Assembly: GCF_050947875.1 (NCBI RefSeq)
Contig: NC_134569.1
Location: forward strand, 21,737,631-21,801,630
Reading direction: 5' to 3'
Length of the DNA stretch: 64,000 bases
From: Dermacentor variabilis
Lineage: Eukaryota; Arthropoda; Arachnida; Ixodida; Ixodidae
Positions within the stretch are counted from its first letter, which is position 1. Each line of letters begins with the position of its first letter. A program made the position numbers and the translations under genes. Below the pieces are notes generated by a model. That model worked only from the letters and a program-made list of their open reading frames with translations. It was not told the origin of the DNA and did not search any database. This document shows, one piece after another, positions 1 to 12,540 of the stretch.

Positions 1-2702
1 GGGGACGAGTAAATTAAGGGGCCATTACAGTGGGATGGGGGTGGGGGTCACGAGCGGGGCGACCGGAACAATTCAATTAGTCTGCGCAAAATGGAGCCGT
101 CGCTCTTGGCCAAAACTCAGGACCCACACGGAGCGATGAGAAACGGTCCGGTGTGCATCGCGCGGGCGGAGTGGCGTGTTGCGAAAGCGCAGAGCACTGC
201 AGCGCCACAACGCATCGATATAGGGCGACGAGGAAAGGAGAACGGGACGAGGGAGAGGAACGCGGGACGAAGACGGCCGCTCTTCTGCGCGGCGATATTT
301 AATCTTTCCCAAGACAGAGCCGCGACACGGCCGGTTGCGCGTGACCTCCGCGCCCTCTCCTTTGTGAACTGTGAGCTGGACGCAGCGCTCCTTCTTCGCT
401 GCTCGTTCGCAAGCCGTGTGGCCACCTGTGGTCCCAGTACGAAAACATTCGCGGCGACCGGTGATAAGAATTTGATAATAAACTAAGCGCAGACTACGCA
501 GCCATGTTTTCTAAAGTAATCGGTCTACATAACAAGCACGTGCCGCGGCTCTCGACGCACGAACGAGAGAAGAAAGGACGTTCGGACGTTACAGCAGCAT
601 GAATAATGGGAACGTAATATTAGTTGCGTTCAAGAAAAAAAAAATAAAGAAAATCGGCGAGAAGAAAGAGCAGGAAGGAAGAAAAAAGGAAAGAAATCCT
701 TCATGTAGGCGAGGCCTTTTTCTGCAGTTTACCACGTCAAAATCTGTTTTGTTAATTTACGCGAATGGATGTTTTAGGAGCAAGACAGCCTGTTGTCGTG
801 TGACCGCAAAGCCAAGATTTGTTTCGTCGCATGTTATATGCGGAGAAATTAATTTTTTCTTTTTCTTTTCGTTTTCTTTTTACTTCATTTTCTGGCTGCC
901 CCAAAGTACCTATGCCACATGGACAGCGAAATGACGCCTAACACGGGTCCACGAGCGTTGTAAATACAGGGGCGCCCTGAGCGCGCTTCCTGCCTAACTC
1001 TAGCCACAAGCTTTTCTAGGAGCATTTTATTTCACCTTACGCGAACTTAGTTTCACGAACCAGCGAATAGCACTTACCCTGCGATCAACCCGCATAGTGG
1101 TTAAATGCCGATCTGGTCGAACAGCGAGAACGAAAGGCGTAAAACAACGTGAGAACGCCAACTGCGCGCTTTACGTAACGCATTGCTCACTTACAGGACG
1201 CAAGGAAATACTTTTGCAAAATAGCAGCCGAAGGCCCAGAAAAAGTGGCGAAGAAGTGGGAAAGGAGAGAGTCAACGTAAACAGCGCTTGATTCAAAGCA
1301 CTCACAGGGCGGGTTGTACAACTTGGGTGTCAACTACTCAAAACAACTTTCCGTTCAACGAACGACAGCCAATCAAGCGCTTCCTTCGTCATTTTTTGCT
1401 AGCTCTTGCGAACATTTCGAGGAATAGATTAAGACGTAAACGCCAAAACAACAAATTTCAACAAGTGCACTCCACAAAGATCTCGTCAAGATGGTGTATT
1501 AGAATATTTAACAGATTAGCAATAAATTATGCATGGGAATAGAGAAACGACACAACAGTGCACAGCATAAAAGCAACACAAAAATAAAATAAATTCAACC
1601 CTTTTATCCTCGTTATAAAAAGGAAAGGGATTAAGGAAAGAGAAAGTTATGGAGGCTAACCTGGAAAATCGTTTGCTAGACTATGTACTCTACTTAAGGG
1701 AAAGCAAGTCTAAAGCCCGCTTCCATCCTAGTCGCTCAACACATGCGCGCACATGTTCAACGACACGTGGTCAAAGGTAATCAGAAGACCGGTCTACTAA
1801 ACAAAAAGCAAAGGAAAAAAAAAACACTATAGCCCCTTCAGAGCCTTGAATGGCGAGGTCGGTGTTCCAGTATGTCATCTGTAGACTAAAGCCGTTCGTT
1901 CAATCAGACTAATGCGATGTCCTATTTGATGCACAGATCAGTGCATAAAACTGCACGTTAAAAAATGCGTTTGTTAAGCAGCTGACTATTGCATGTAAGA
2001 ATGCTGGCGAGCGATGCATGCACCGCGAAAACGCATTCAGGAAGAAAATTAGCAGCGTGCGAGACCAAGTTTAAGTAAAAGCGAGTGCTACTAATTTTAC
2101 GATGGTATATAATTCACGTTATTGATGACGACAATTCCGTTACGGTGGCAACGAAAGAGGCACTTGTAAAATACAAGAGGACACAAGGCGCAGATTCTGC
2201 GACAGCGTTCGGTGTGCATGCGCCTTGCATAGCGCGCCGCCCGTGGCGTTAACAGAGTATCGCTGTTTCAAAGAAGCAACTGCAATGCTTTGCCCTCAAC
2301 GCGGAGTCCCCGAGGAAAATGGCGACAGCGGTAATTAATTCATCGCAGATGTGCGGTGGCAGAGCGCGTGGACAGCAAAAGGCCCACGAACGGACCACGC
2401 CCCCGGAGCTGTAGTACACTCGGACGCGTCACGGAGTTCGGCGGGAGAAGGAGCGACGTGTGCGAGGGAGGGAAGGAGGGGCCTACCACTTCCCGAATAG
2501 CATCAGCGGGGCGTGCTTCGCCAGCATTCCTCTTTTTATCGTCCCTCGAACATCCCACGCGCTGTCCGCTGCCGAAGGTGACCCCGAAGCGGAATGCCGG
2601 GAAACGTGGCCGCGCGACGATGTCCAGCGCCTGCCCCGAAGCTGTCGCGCGTGTTCCGGCTGCGCAGAATGTGCGCATACTGCAGTTACAGTGAATTAGT
2701 TG
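1..2702. other. Non-genic DNA, 5' edge
   Basis: I see no supportable gene. The first 500 bases are GC-rich with overlapping frames on both strands that share no recognisable motif. The rest alternates AT-rich stretches with short A-runs (about 635-650, 1818-1830) and pyrimidine runs (850-885). A second GC-rich patch lies at 2340-2690. No splice-bounded exon, tRNA or repeat structure could be established by reading. Confidence 0.5.
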
Positions 2703-3307
2703 ACAGTTTTAGAATACCGTTTGTCGCCTCACGCACGTTAAACGTAAGCGCCTTTGCGGGACGTTATGGTGCGTGTCCTTTCAAGACATTGTTTACCGTA
2801 CGGCACGCAATCGTAAGGGTCACGTTATAAAACAGGGCGCCGTCTGGTGCTTCTTGCCAAACGTATCCAAGCCAAGACAACCCATTAGCAACCATCCCGT
2901 TGTTGCGATGCCGGCGCGTCTCGTTAGGCGTACGAGCGCCGGAATCGCCGAACGATCTCAGAAAGTGAACGCGCTATGCACGTTCACTTTCTGAACGTTT
3001 CAGGTGAGCTTAGAGAAAACGAAAGCGCATGTCAATAGTTACTTGCGATCAACGCGAGTTCTGAGAGCGCAGCCATCCCGAGAATTCACGCTGAAGCGAG
3101 AGCCATGGATGGCGCGCCATGTTCGACAACGCCATTTCTTAGCGTACGTAAACATTCTAACGTCAAACTCGCCAAATAACGTACGTTATCGTAGCGCACC
3201 TAAACCGCAGAAACAATAACTTTCAGAGCATGCGCAATGATGGCAACGCTATTTCTTTACGTAAGTAATGCATTTACGTTTGGGTGCGAACGCTGAACTA
3301 AAACTGT
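2703..3307. mobile_element. Possible degenerate fold-back element
   Basis: The block is bounded by a 10-bp perfect inverted repeat, ACAGTTTTAG at 2703-2712 and its complement at 3298-3307. Including three outer bases the ends match at 11 of 13 positions. The interior is rich in short ACGTAA/TTACGT motifs on both strands and carries a perfect 13-bp hairpin. That is the look of a decayed non-autonomous DNA transposon, but no clear target-site duplication is visible and the arms diverge quickly after the first ten bases. A chance inverted repeat of this length over 600 bp is possible. Confidence 0.3.
2959..2993. repeat. Perfect 13-bp inverted repeat (hairpin)
   Basis: CAGAAAGTGAACG at 2959-2971 is followed, after a 9-base loop, by its exact complement at 2981-2993. 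It sits inside the fold-back-like block 2703-3307 and may be a relic of nested palindromes. No U-tract follows it, so it is not terminator-like. Confidence 0.6.
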
Positions 3308-5620
3308 TGAGTGAATGATGCATGCACCGAATTCAGATGTACACGTGGTACTGGCACAATGCTGCACTAGGTTCAGTGCGACGTGTTTACGTTTGTATGT
3401 TATCTTGCTCGCGCGCCGTTAAGCAATATCTAGCTATGCGACATAATATTTAGCTGCGCGGAACAAACCTCTATCGACCACGAGGCAGATTATCTGGGGC
3501 AGCATGCGCGATCGATCGCTCTTTTCGATGCTTTCGCCTTCCGCGCGACCTACCGATGAGCCTCCTCCCCTGCAGCGACGCTGACCTCGCGACGTTACTT
3601 CGGGGCTTCCCGAGGCAGAACGCGGTATTAATCCTCACAGACGATCAACAGTCGCGCCACTGCACATTTGCGTGCAGCGTACGCCACGCAGAAATGCATC
3701 GATCGAAACTGCTATAACTTTCCTAATTTCTCAGTGATAAGTAAAAAAAAAGAAATATAACAAATTAGACGTCTCAATCCGTGCACCTCCTAAGAACAGG
3801 CACCGGATAAGCAACATATATACATCTTATCAGCGAACAGGAGCCCGCTAAAAGCCTGACGAGACCAGCGTCTTGATGTTGTTGATCATGCTTCATCCGG
3901 AAAGCATGCAAACCGGCATGACACAAGATTTTAATTTTCGCTTACAGAAGTCTTGTAAGAAATTGAGTGCAGGGCTGTCCAAACTGAGCCCATTTATTTA
4001 CATCATGAAAATTTGATCATCAACGCAAATGTTCAAAGGAAGTGCTGAGAGAGCGAGATAATGTGGTGAGGAAGAGGCGCTATATTTTGCAGACATTTAT
4101 GGGATGCTAAGGTCTGACATATGTCCACACTGAGCCCCAGAAGTGCCCATATAATCCCTAACCCCCGCAGATCTCTATTATTATCGTTATTCTATCTTAC
4201 GAGAAGGCGGGACAGTGATGAACAAACGTCTTTGTAGAGAAATAACTCAAAATTGTGCATTTTTTATCGTGACTGCCAAGTGAAAATTAAAAGGAATATG
4301 AACAGGAAAACAACGCAAAGAAAGACTAAGGAAGTTTCGAAACTGAAAGGAGCTGCGAAAATGAAGAGGTAGTAACGCTCACGATTCCTTTAATTTCGTT
4401 AACAGAGCCTTATCCCAAGGAAGCACGGCTTTTAACTCAGTACAAAACAAAAACGACGAATCTAAATCTGCATGAAAAGGGATGCCCTCAGAGGTCCTCT
4501 CAACTCCTTGATTTCGTCTAGGCACAATAGATTCTTCTGACAAAAGGTCTCGGCCATTGCGGGCACAATGAGCAGCCGCTGTTCTCGCAAGCGAAAACGA
4601 GTCAGCCCTCGCGCGATGAACTAAACTCACTTTCAAGCTATACTCGCAGAAATTTTTGTACGCACACAAAAAAAAGGTAACAAAAGAAGAAAAGAACATT
4701 AATCGCCCCAATATCATTTTGAACGTTTGTTAAAGAGAAACGAGATCGAGAATTCTTCAGATGTATCCAACTTGCAGCCATTCCTTGTGTCTATATTTAA
4801 GAGCCGCGCGAAGATATGCGCACGTATAAGCGCCGAAGAACAAAAGCATAAATGTAGCTTTCACTTTTGTCGTTAAGGAAAAGAGAAAACTATGTGAACC
4901 TTCGATGTAACAAAGTAATGTGTGACGAGCAAATAGCTCACAAACATGCACATGCACATACGTACTCTTGTGTAGAGATTCGCATAAGAGAGAAAGCCAC
5001 AAAGAACGAAACAAGAGAAGACAGATAGCAAAACCTTGTAGCTGTTTCTTTTTCTTTTTTTCACACTTTTTTCCTACATTCATTATCAAGAAAAGCAGGC
5101 ACAACTAGAAGATGATTAATGAGATTTCTCACCTGGTTAAAATTTTTTCTAGATACAATAGCTTCATACCATTAAGTACGTTCAGAGAGGTTATGAAGGG
5201 CGCTGACGGTCTTTGTTTTATGCGTATTGACATGTGTACTTGTTTATCTTTCTCCGGTCATGACCGCTTTTTATCGGCTAACGAATGTTAAACCACAAAG
5301 AAAGAAATTCAAGAAGAGGGGACACTCGGCGAAAACTGGCAACAGTACGTCACGCTAGCATTAATGCCGTCCGCGAGCATCGCAAAATAAGAATGAAAAG
5401 AAGTTGAGATATTGTTTTATTTTTCTTTAGTTATTTCCTGCTAAAACTAAAAAGTTTCGCATATAAATGAACGTATAGCTTGCGATGTACTTTTCTTGCG
5501 TCGCCTAGCAACAAGCTAACGGCACGCCAGAGGAGCCAGATATATGCGTCATGCGCCACACATGCCACCGAAGCGAGCGAGGCCGGCTGCGCCTTCTTGA
5601 AGTTTTCCAGTGCGGTGATC
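3308..5620. other. Non-genic, AT-rich stretch
   Basis: Nothing here could be assigned. A minus-strand frame at 4379-4717 has fairly balanced amino-acid composition but no motif, promoter or splice pattern I recognise. Around 4.8-5.1 kb short lysine- and phenylalanine-rich frames come from A/T runs. Confidence 0.45.
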
Positions 5621-5623
5621 CGA

Positions 5624-5672
5624 CTTTCTCTCTCTCTCTCTCCTTTCTTTCTTTCTTTCTTTTTTTTTTTTT
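5624..5672. repeat. CT / CTTT simple repeat with T-run
   Basis: A pyrimidine tract runs from (CT)n through (CTTT)n into a run of T on the plus strand. It creates artefactual serine/phenylalanine frames on one strand and lysine/arginine/glutamate frames on the other. Confidence 0.85.
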
Positions 5673-7520
5673 GTAGCCTGGTTTGCTGGGCTCCCGGCGT
5701 ATTCTTGCGTTCCTTCTGATCTGCGACAAGGTACTACTGCACTATTGGACTACGGCGAAATGAAAAATTTTGTTTGACAGTCTGCGACGCATTTCATTTT
5801 CTATGGGTCCGACATTATTGTAACTAATTTCGGTCGTTCTTGAGCTCGCTCGCCGCGCCTGGTGTTGTAACGCAGTTAGTATGGCATGTACTGAATCTTA
5901 TTGGGACAAGTCTGACAATTTTTATAGCCCCGCAACAACATATACCTTCTTTCTGTACTCACGCTTGTAGAAAATGCGACGAGCGATTGCCAAGAGTGAT
6001 AACACGGGCGTGTGTTGTTGCGCCGTCAGAATGCGCAAAAGATAACGCCAAGGAGTTCAAAGACCAGGAACTTGTAATTCGAAAATTCTGTCTTCAGAAC
6101 GACTGAAAACAGGCTTTGCACCCACGCATTTGTGTTGAGTGCGAGCAAAAGGAATTCCTGCCATCGTCTATACTCACGGACAACTTTCTGTGGCCATGAA
6201 GGGAAAGCTACGGAGGCAAAGCGCGCAAAAGTGAGAGCGCTTGTGAAGAGTCCCGCGTTTTCGACCAGGTTAGTTAAGCTGGCGAAGAGAAAACAAATAC
6301 CTTATTAGCAACAGTTAAATAAGACAAAACAGAACACTGAACGTAAAAGTTGACTTATTTTGCGTCTTTTCCCTTCCGCGTCTGGGCAAACGCAAAACCG
6401 TCGCCCGAGGAGGCGCGCGTCGATTCAGCGTCTTCTCCGAGCAACCAACCAAAAGCACTGTCAGACGCTCGCGGACTATTTGGCGCGGTAATACGTGTGC
6501 AGAAGCTCCGCCCCCGCAGCTTTCTCTTCATAGCCACAAAAAGTTGTCCGCGAATATAGCATGGTCTGGCTAAGAGCCTGTGTTATGGCCGCTTCTGTGT
6601 GCGTAGCGTACCATCGCGTCAGCTGAGGGCAAGTTGTTTTGGAAACGCGCAATTGCCCGTGCATTTGTGCTCTTCATGTACAAGAAATAGCGCCCGAGGA
6701 TCGGGGAATGCTTGGAAATCCGATGTTTTCATATGCTATGTATAGTATAGTTTGGGATGAGTCGGGTATTTTCTACGTCATGTATGTAAAAGCGAATTGC
6801 TCTTGCTTGTAGTGCCGCCCATTCACCACTTTCGCCCGTCTCGCCTCTACGCGCAGCATTCACTTAAAATGCCCCTCACCAGGTCTGGCCATTTTGAGCT
6901 GACAAGCGCAGAGCATACAATGCGCGATAACGATCCTGTCTGCAAAGTATTACATCGCTTCGCGCCGCGGAAAGCTCTGAAATTTCAAACCGAATGCTGT
7001 TTTCCCTTCCCCTCGCGGCCGCCGCGCTCCGAGCCGGAGGATGACGTACACGTGTAAATGCGCCTACGTACACGTATTCGTGCTGTGACGTCGCTCGTGG
7101 TGACACGTGACTTCGGGAATTATTCAAGGCAACAGCTGTTATTTGTGTAATATGTTGCTTGACTAGACGAATTAAAGCCTAGAGATATATGAAAAACATA
7201 AACCGAATTTCTATGGGTTTTTTCTTCGCACCGCAGCAAGATAGATGTAATTCCGTTTCGTCTGCTTGTTCCAACGTCGTGCAGTCGCGCGCGCAGACAC
7301 AGAAACTATGTCATTTTCTACCGTGTTCCTGCGCGCAATCATGCTCGGTGATCCGCTTGTGTCTGCCTCAGCATTCGCGTAGCAATGACTTACGCTGCTA
7401 GTCAGGTGTTCTCGCGCAAAGCGCGCAAAATCGTGCGCAGCGCGAAACGAGACATGCACAACAGCTCGTGCGCGACGCCATCAGCGGAAGTGCGCTGCGC
7501 CGCAATATAATGAGAAGAAA
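5673..7520. other. Non-genic stretch with an ACGT-core cluster
   Basis: No gene is supportable. The only regulatory-looking feature is at 7042-7109: two CACGTG E-boxes (7049-7054, 7104-7109) and TGACGT-type cores (7043-7048, 7086-7092) within 70 bases, in a GC-rich patch. Such clusters can bind bHLH or bZIP factors, but no core promoter elements were seen beside them. Confidence 0.4.
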
Positions 7521-7553
7521 CGACCCAAAGGGTGTAAATTTTTTTAAGAGTGA
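7521..7553. mobile_element. Solo end of a TA-type MITE
   Basis: These bases match the right terminus of the complete MITE at 35,105-35,373: the GACCCAAAGGGTGTAAATTT core followed by a T-run and TTAAGAGTG. No matching left arm lies within a few hundred bases upstream. I read it as a truncated copy of the same or a closely related family. Confidence 0.7.
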
Positions 7554-9260
7554 TGGGTTCGTGGCACTGAAATACTCCTATCTTGGCTATTAACGAGCCT
7601 ATTTGAAAACTTTTTGCGGCAGAACGCTCCCTAGAGGACATGTAACAACTTCAAGCGTATAACCGAAGTTTGCTGTGTGGCCTGGTGAGAGGCCCTTCAA
7701 AGTGTTAATACCCAAATGACACATGCTTGGAATTTGCTTTCTTTCAGCTGACGCCATCCAGTGGAGCTTCGTACAGGAACTACTGCTGCTTACCTCGTGC
7801 CACAACACTGTATGAATGCATAAAAAACCCGGAACTAGCATTCATATAGTGCAAGATAAACATTTCCTAATTTCAGAAGGCGTCTTGCACCTACTTCATG
7901 AAATTGCACCTGGCTCAGATTCGATGGAGGCTTGTAAAGATCGTTCGCAATCATTGTTACATATTTAATGAACAGATTCCGCACGAAGACCGTGCGCGGT
8001 TGAGCCGTAGAAAAAAAAAAAAGAGAAAGGAAAACGAATGCCGCGCCGATTAGCGTAGCCGGCGTAACGCGTTCCAGCTAGCGTTCAAGACGCGTGCGCA
8101 CAAAACCGAAACCAGACGTGTGGTGGAGGTATTAATGGCGGCGGCTTGGACCTCTACGGTCGATTCGACCGCTGGGCCCCCCTATGGGAGTGTCGGCGCT
8201 TGCTGAATTTCTTTCTCTGCGCTTAAACGTTATCGATCTGCGCAGGAACCACCTGCATGTATGGGAAGCTTCTCGAATCTTATATGGTTCTATCCGTTGT
8301 CAATTCTGACCAAATCTGATTGTATGCGCGACGCGAATTGAGTAGTTTCTGGAAGACACGCCGGCACCAGCGATTACGCTGGAAGCTTCGTCTAGTCGTG
8401 CATAAAAGCTTGACCCTCAAATTTGATTTTCGACGACCGCCAACTGTGTTCGCCGCTATCGTTATACTTTAAATGTCACTTCTTTTAGGCGCACAAGTTC
8501 ACCAAATAAACAGTTAACATCGCCATTCACAGTTTTGTTAAGGTGTCGTTGATCGTCACTACAACGTGGCAGTATCTTAGGCAACGACGAAACCTGGAGG
8601 CGACGCGTGAATCGCCGTCCCGGCATAACAAATGGCTAATCTCAGATCGTGGCCCGACAAGCAGGACAAGTTAAAGCCCCAGTGTCCGCGGGTCGAAGCA
8701 TAACCCGATGAACTGGCCATGCTTCTAATCAGCGTGGCCCCACTACTCCGCCCGTCAAGTAGTTGGGAACTTCCTCATAGCGGCTTTATGCGGACGTGTC
8801 CAGAAGGAGATTATGTCTGCCAATCCCGCCAGCCTAATGCATCGCCATTGACGACTTCCCTCTTTCTGTGTCCTTGTGCTTCTTCATCGACGAGTGCGCC
8901 GCACTCGGAAAAAGACGCGCCCCGCCTTATCTCCGAACTTTTCCCAACACCGTTCGCGACCGTGAACCCCGATAGGCGGCACGTGCCCCGTTACCCAACT
9001 TCGTGGTTGAGCACAAAGCATTCATTCTTGCCTCGCAAATGAGTCTGCCAAAGCTTGGGACCAACGCTCGCCTCTCTGCTTCTTATCTTTTCCCTCTGAG
9101 TGCGACGTACCATCATTGTTTCCTTTCCCGAGGGTTTCCCGATTGCGTCACGTCGCAGAGTCGATTCTGCCTCCGCGACGATGGCCAGTCGAGACCCTTC
9201 TTTTTTCGCGCGGTTTTCGCGAAAGTCGTCCACTCTCTCCCTCTTTCCCGCGTTCGTCCG
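7554..9260. other. Non-genic stretch
   Basis: No coding, RNA or repeat feature is supportable. There are A-runs at about 8010-8022, and frames between 8719 and 9042 are short and motif-free. Confidence 0.45.
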
Positions 9261-9266
9261 GCAAGT

Positions 9267-9440
9267 GGTCAGACCAGGATCCAGGCTGCGCTTATAAAGC
9301 CTTCGCCCCGCGGCGCCCTATTCAACTACTCCGATGGGGTCAGACCAGCGGCGCGTGCCGCTTCCACAGCGAGCTATACTCGCCGACTGAGTGGCTTGCG
9401 CAACACAGGGCAGGTCTAAGCCAACGACAAACGCACGCAG
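9267..9440 (+). promoter_or_regulatory. Candidate TATA/Inr core promoter with non-coding first exon
   Basis: TATAAAG at 9293-9299 is followed 31 bases later (A+1 at 9324) by TCAACT, one base away from the arthropod initiator consensus TCAKTY. An 11-bp direct repeat, GGTCAGACCAG, brackets the TATA box at 9267-9277 and 9338-9348. A plausible splice donor (CAG/gtacac) follows at 9440/9441, so this could be the first, untranslated exon of a gene whose coding part lies elsewhere. No transcript evidence is available and all elements are short. Confidence 0.25.
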
Positions 9441-11014
9441 GTACACGGCACAAGCAAGAGCAAAGGAAAAGCAGAGGGAGCAGGCAGCCGCCTTTGACGA
9501 CAGTGCGGGGGCCTCCCGATCAAAGCGGGCAACCTCTCCCTGCATTCAACCGGGTTCAAGTCTCCCTCCTTCAACTTTATGCGCAAGCACTTATGTCGTG
9601 CTTATCAATCTGCCTTCCTTTTACAAATATTTGTCATCAATTTCAAACAACGGGCCCATGTTAGCGAAAAGCGTCTCATCTCTCAAGATTTATTCGTTAC
9701 ACGGAATGGCGCACTCGCAACCACGATTAACTGGCACCCGTTCCATTGGTGCAGCTTATCAATTGTTTTGCGAGTGCGGCATATCATAGTATTAAGTTTT
9801 TCAATGTGCCTTAACATAAAGTATATTCGCAAACAAATTGTACGCTGTGTGTATGTTTAGCAGAGAAATTTATACCTGGTGACGCCTGGTTATGCCCCCC
9901 AGCCTGTGCGTGTTCTTTTTTTTTTTTTTTAATCAAGACGAGATGTTAGAGCAAGAATACTGCGTCGGCTACTGCTTCCTTGTCGCATGAACAAGTATAT
10001 AGTGCGTTACATATATCTTCTCACCGTACTGCGAATAATCAGACCTGAGCTGCAATTGCAGAAAGAAAAAGAAAAAGCGAACGAACGAAGATCCTGCTTA
10101 AATCTATGGCGGATAATTAATTACACGTATGGCTTAGCGCATGCGTCGCGGTACAGGCAAGCCATATATAAAGAAGATAACGCAATGAAAGCAATTTTCT
10201 ATTTTTTTTTGAAACCACAATGCTCGCCGAGTACCACCTCTCAGAGAGTCTGTGTCTGCACAGTACAGACGCTTTGTTGCCTTCATGGTGAGCAACTATA
10301 AGCCCTCGTGGATCTCGAAAAGTAAGTTTCGTTTATGTGCTCGAATTTTCGTGATTAAAATTAACTTTCATCTTTGTTAATTACGCATCGTCTCACAGGA
10401 CGACGTTCTTGTAGGACGACTCTTGAAACTCTCTTTCGGAAAGTCGAGGCTTTGCGTATTTCGGCTTTACATGTGCAATTTTAACAGGTGGTAAGAGAGA
10501 GAGAGAGAGAGAACGGAGATACCGGTTAGCTACGGCCGCTAGAACCTGCTCCTGAAAAAGAATCCATGAAAAAAAAAAAAACATGCACTATAAGACAAAG
10601 GCTTAGGAAGCCGAATTCTACATGTATATATAGGGAGAAAAGAGACAATTCCAAAATGCAGAGACGGGCAACTGCCTTTCGGAATGCACACAGTTTACAG
10701 TCGACATATATAAACAACGAGCCCGGCGGAAAGACGGCCATCTGGGACGACTGAGGTTTCCGAGGAAAAGAAATGCCCGCGTCGTATTCAGCGCTCGCCG
10801 CCGCATATATACACAGTCTCGGGACGCTGGAAAGGGATGGAGCACGTTTACGAGGAAAGACCCGCGGAGGGCACGCGTACGCACAGCGCCGGTTTGTCAG
10901 AGGAAACGAACCGCGCTCTGCGGCGCCTTCGTATAAAGAAAAAGAAAGGGAAAGAATCACGTTGGCTAGAAGCGGTAGTCAGGAGGCTGACGGTCTGAGC
11001 TAGTTGGCTTTCCA
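9441..11014. other. Non-genic stretch with simple repeats
   Basis: It contains T-runs at about 9917-9930 and 10,201-10,210, a (GA)n tract at about 10,494-10,512 and an A-run near 10,569-10,580. The minus-strand frame 10,526-10,960 is broken up by these simple sequences and shows no domain. Confidence 0.45.
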
Positions 11015-11099
11015 TTTTAGACAGTGTCCGCTTGTCCTCGTTCTTTTTTTTTTTTTACGTCCCTTGTCCCTGCTTCACGCTGTACCACACTATCTAAAA
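11015..11099. mobile_element. 85-bp mini fold-back
   Basis: TTTTAGACAGTGT at 11,015-11,027 pairs with its complement at 11,087-11,099 with one mismatch in 13. The same 13-mer recurs at 14,049-14,061. Short non-autonomous elements with shared termini look like this, but no target duplication is clear. Confidence 0.35.
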
Positions 11100-11294
11100 A
11101 AAGGTAGTCAGGAGTAACAAATACTGGTTTCGCAATATGCAACACTAAGCAGCAGTTCGTTCGCTCGCTCGCGTTCCTCGCCTTTATCGTTGTAATATAG
11201 CTCGCCCCATCGCACTAGCGGCCGCTAGAACTAATTAGGTCCGTATACGGCCTACCATTCGCAACGAAGGATCCTCGAGTTTTTGTGGAAACAT

Positions 11295-11392
11295 TGTCGA
11301 GCCCCTTCAAATGCAGCCACCGCACTCGAACTCGCGACCTTGAGCTCGGCATGCGCAACGCCGTTGCCACTAACTTGCACCTTGGCGGTATA
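11295..11392 (-). mobile_element. Degenerate tRNA-derived SINE (Ruka-like) fragment
   Basis: On the minus strand a box A-like stretch (11,367-11,378) is followed at tRNA-like spacing by a box B-like GAGTTCGAGTG (11,322-11,333) and then by a body similar to the better preserved SINEs at 13,155 and 38,237 (GGTGGCTGCATTTGAAGGGG versus GGCGGCCGCATTTCGATGGG). The distal body is missing or unrecognisable. This is a tRNA-like promoter relic, not a functional tRNA: I see no acceptor-stem pairing. Confidence 0.55.
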
Positions 11393-12322
11393 AGCACCGC
11401 GCAATGCAAAAATTGGTGCACCAAATTTGACACTACATTAGGATCTGGACAGAAATTAGCTAGTTATTTCAGAAACTGCCTTCTTATATATGCCTGACCG
11501 TGGCGCACACTGTGTGAGCAAGGTTGCCGCATAGGCGACGACAGCGACGAAAAATTAACAGAGCGTGCAGCGCTAACGAAGACAAACGCACCCGGAAACG
11601 GGGCGGGGTAATTAACGAAGGCGCCTTCCACCTCATCCTTCTCTTTAATTACACCTCAAGGTTCCGCGCTGCCCCCTCGATCCGTACATATTACGGCACA
11701 GTTAGTGCGCCCTCCGCATGCGCGAGCGCCAATGGCTATGCGAAGAGGCCACGGCTATATGGCACACGAGGAGGAGGAGGGAGCCGGCCGTAGCGCCAGC
11801 GCACTTCGGAGCCACACATGCGGGGGATCCCGAGCGAGGAAACTCGCAAGAGCCTCACCTCGTTAATTGATGGCCCAGTAACGCCGAAGGTGAAAAGATT
11901 AAAAAATGAAAGAGAGATATAGATATAGGATAGGTATATATGCTGCTGAAGATTCGTCTCTATTCACGATTCATTACGCCGCAATTCCATTACGCAAGGC
12001 CACTTGGTTGCCCTCACATGCGATTGGGTGGCGCGTCGGCCGCGTACCATGCAGCAACGACCTCGAAGCGCACGTCTCGTCGCACACTCGAGAAAGGCCG
12101 CCAATAACTGAATCTCGGGGTCACGTCTACGTGGATATTCATTATACACACTAAACGAGGCTCCTTTCTTGACCGACATCATCAAACGGCACTGTTACGT
12201 GCCACGACAATGCAGTGGAGAAAGGTTGTCCGGCTGTCGCGCGTGCACAGCTGCGTTCTTCGAATGTGGCGAGAGGGCGATGACGTAGCACGCTACGAAA
12301 CACTTGGCGCTCACGAATGACC
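11393..12322. other. Non-genic stretch
   Basis: No gene is supportable. A GC-rich patch lies at 11,690-11,830 with a short GAG repeat at 11,768-11,782. Confidence 0.45.
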
Positions 12323-12508
12323 TTAGATGAGGAAGCCGCGCGCCACGCGCGCCACGTCGTTTATACATAGAACGCTGCAGTTAGCAAACTCCCGCGCGAT
12401 ACACCCACGAAAGGAGAGGCCAGCGCGAACAGCCGGGCTAGTAGTAGTAGTAGCTAGTAGCAGGGCTAGTAGCAAGCGCAGGGCGGCTAAACGAGACATG
12501 CCCGGCAT
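12323..12508 (-). CDS. Putative small secreted peptide, 61 codons
   Basis: I do not recognise a family. The frame opens with MPGM; the second methionine begins a classic signal peptide: Arg near the start, a Leu/Ala hydrophobic core (residues 7-20), then polar Thr/Ser and an AVRA/G cleavage-like site after residue 29. About 32 residues would follow, with three cysteines. The ATG lies 36 bases after a perfect initiator TCAGTT (12,546-12,541), itself 29 bases after a TATA-like TATAGAAAA (12,573-12,565), which is canonical spacing. Part of the hydrophobic core is encoded by a TAG/CTA trinucleotide repeat (12,439-12,471), so it could be an accident of simple sequence. It might also be exon 1 of a spliced gene. 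No polyadenylation signal was seen close downstream. Confidence 0.3.
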   Translation of the reverse strand: MPGMSRLAALRLLLALLLATTTTSPAVRAGLSFRGCIAREFANCSVLCINDVARVARGFLI

Positions 12509-12540
12509 ACACCTGGTGCTATAGACAGCAAACTGTAAAA

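Noticed and set aside
4379..4717. 112-codon minus frame with balanced composition
   Set aside because: Protein-like by eye, but no family, promoter or splice evidence; left unassigned.
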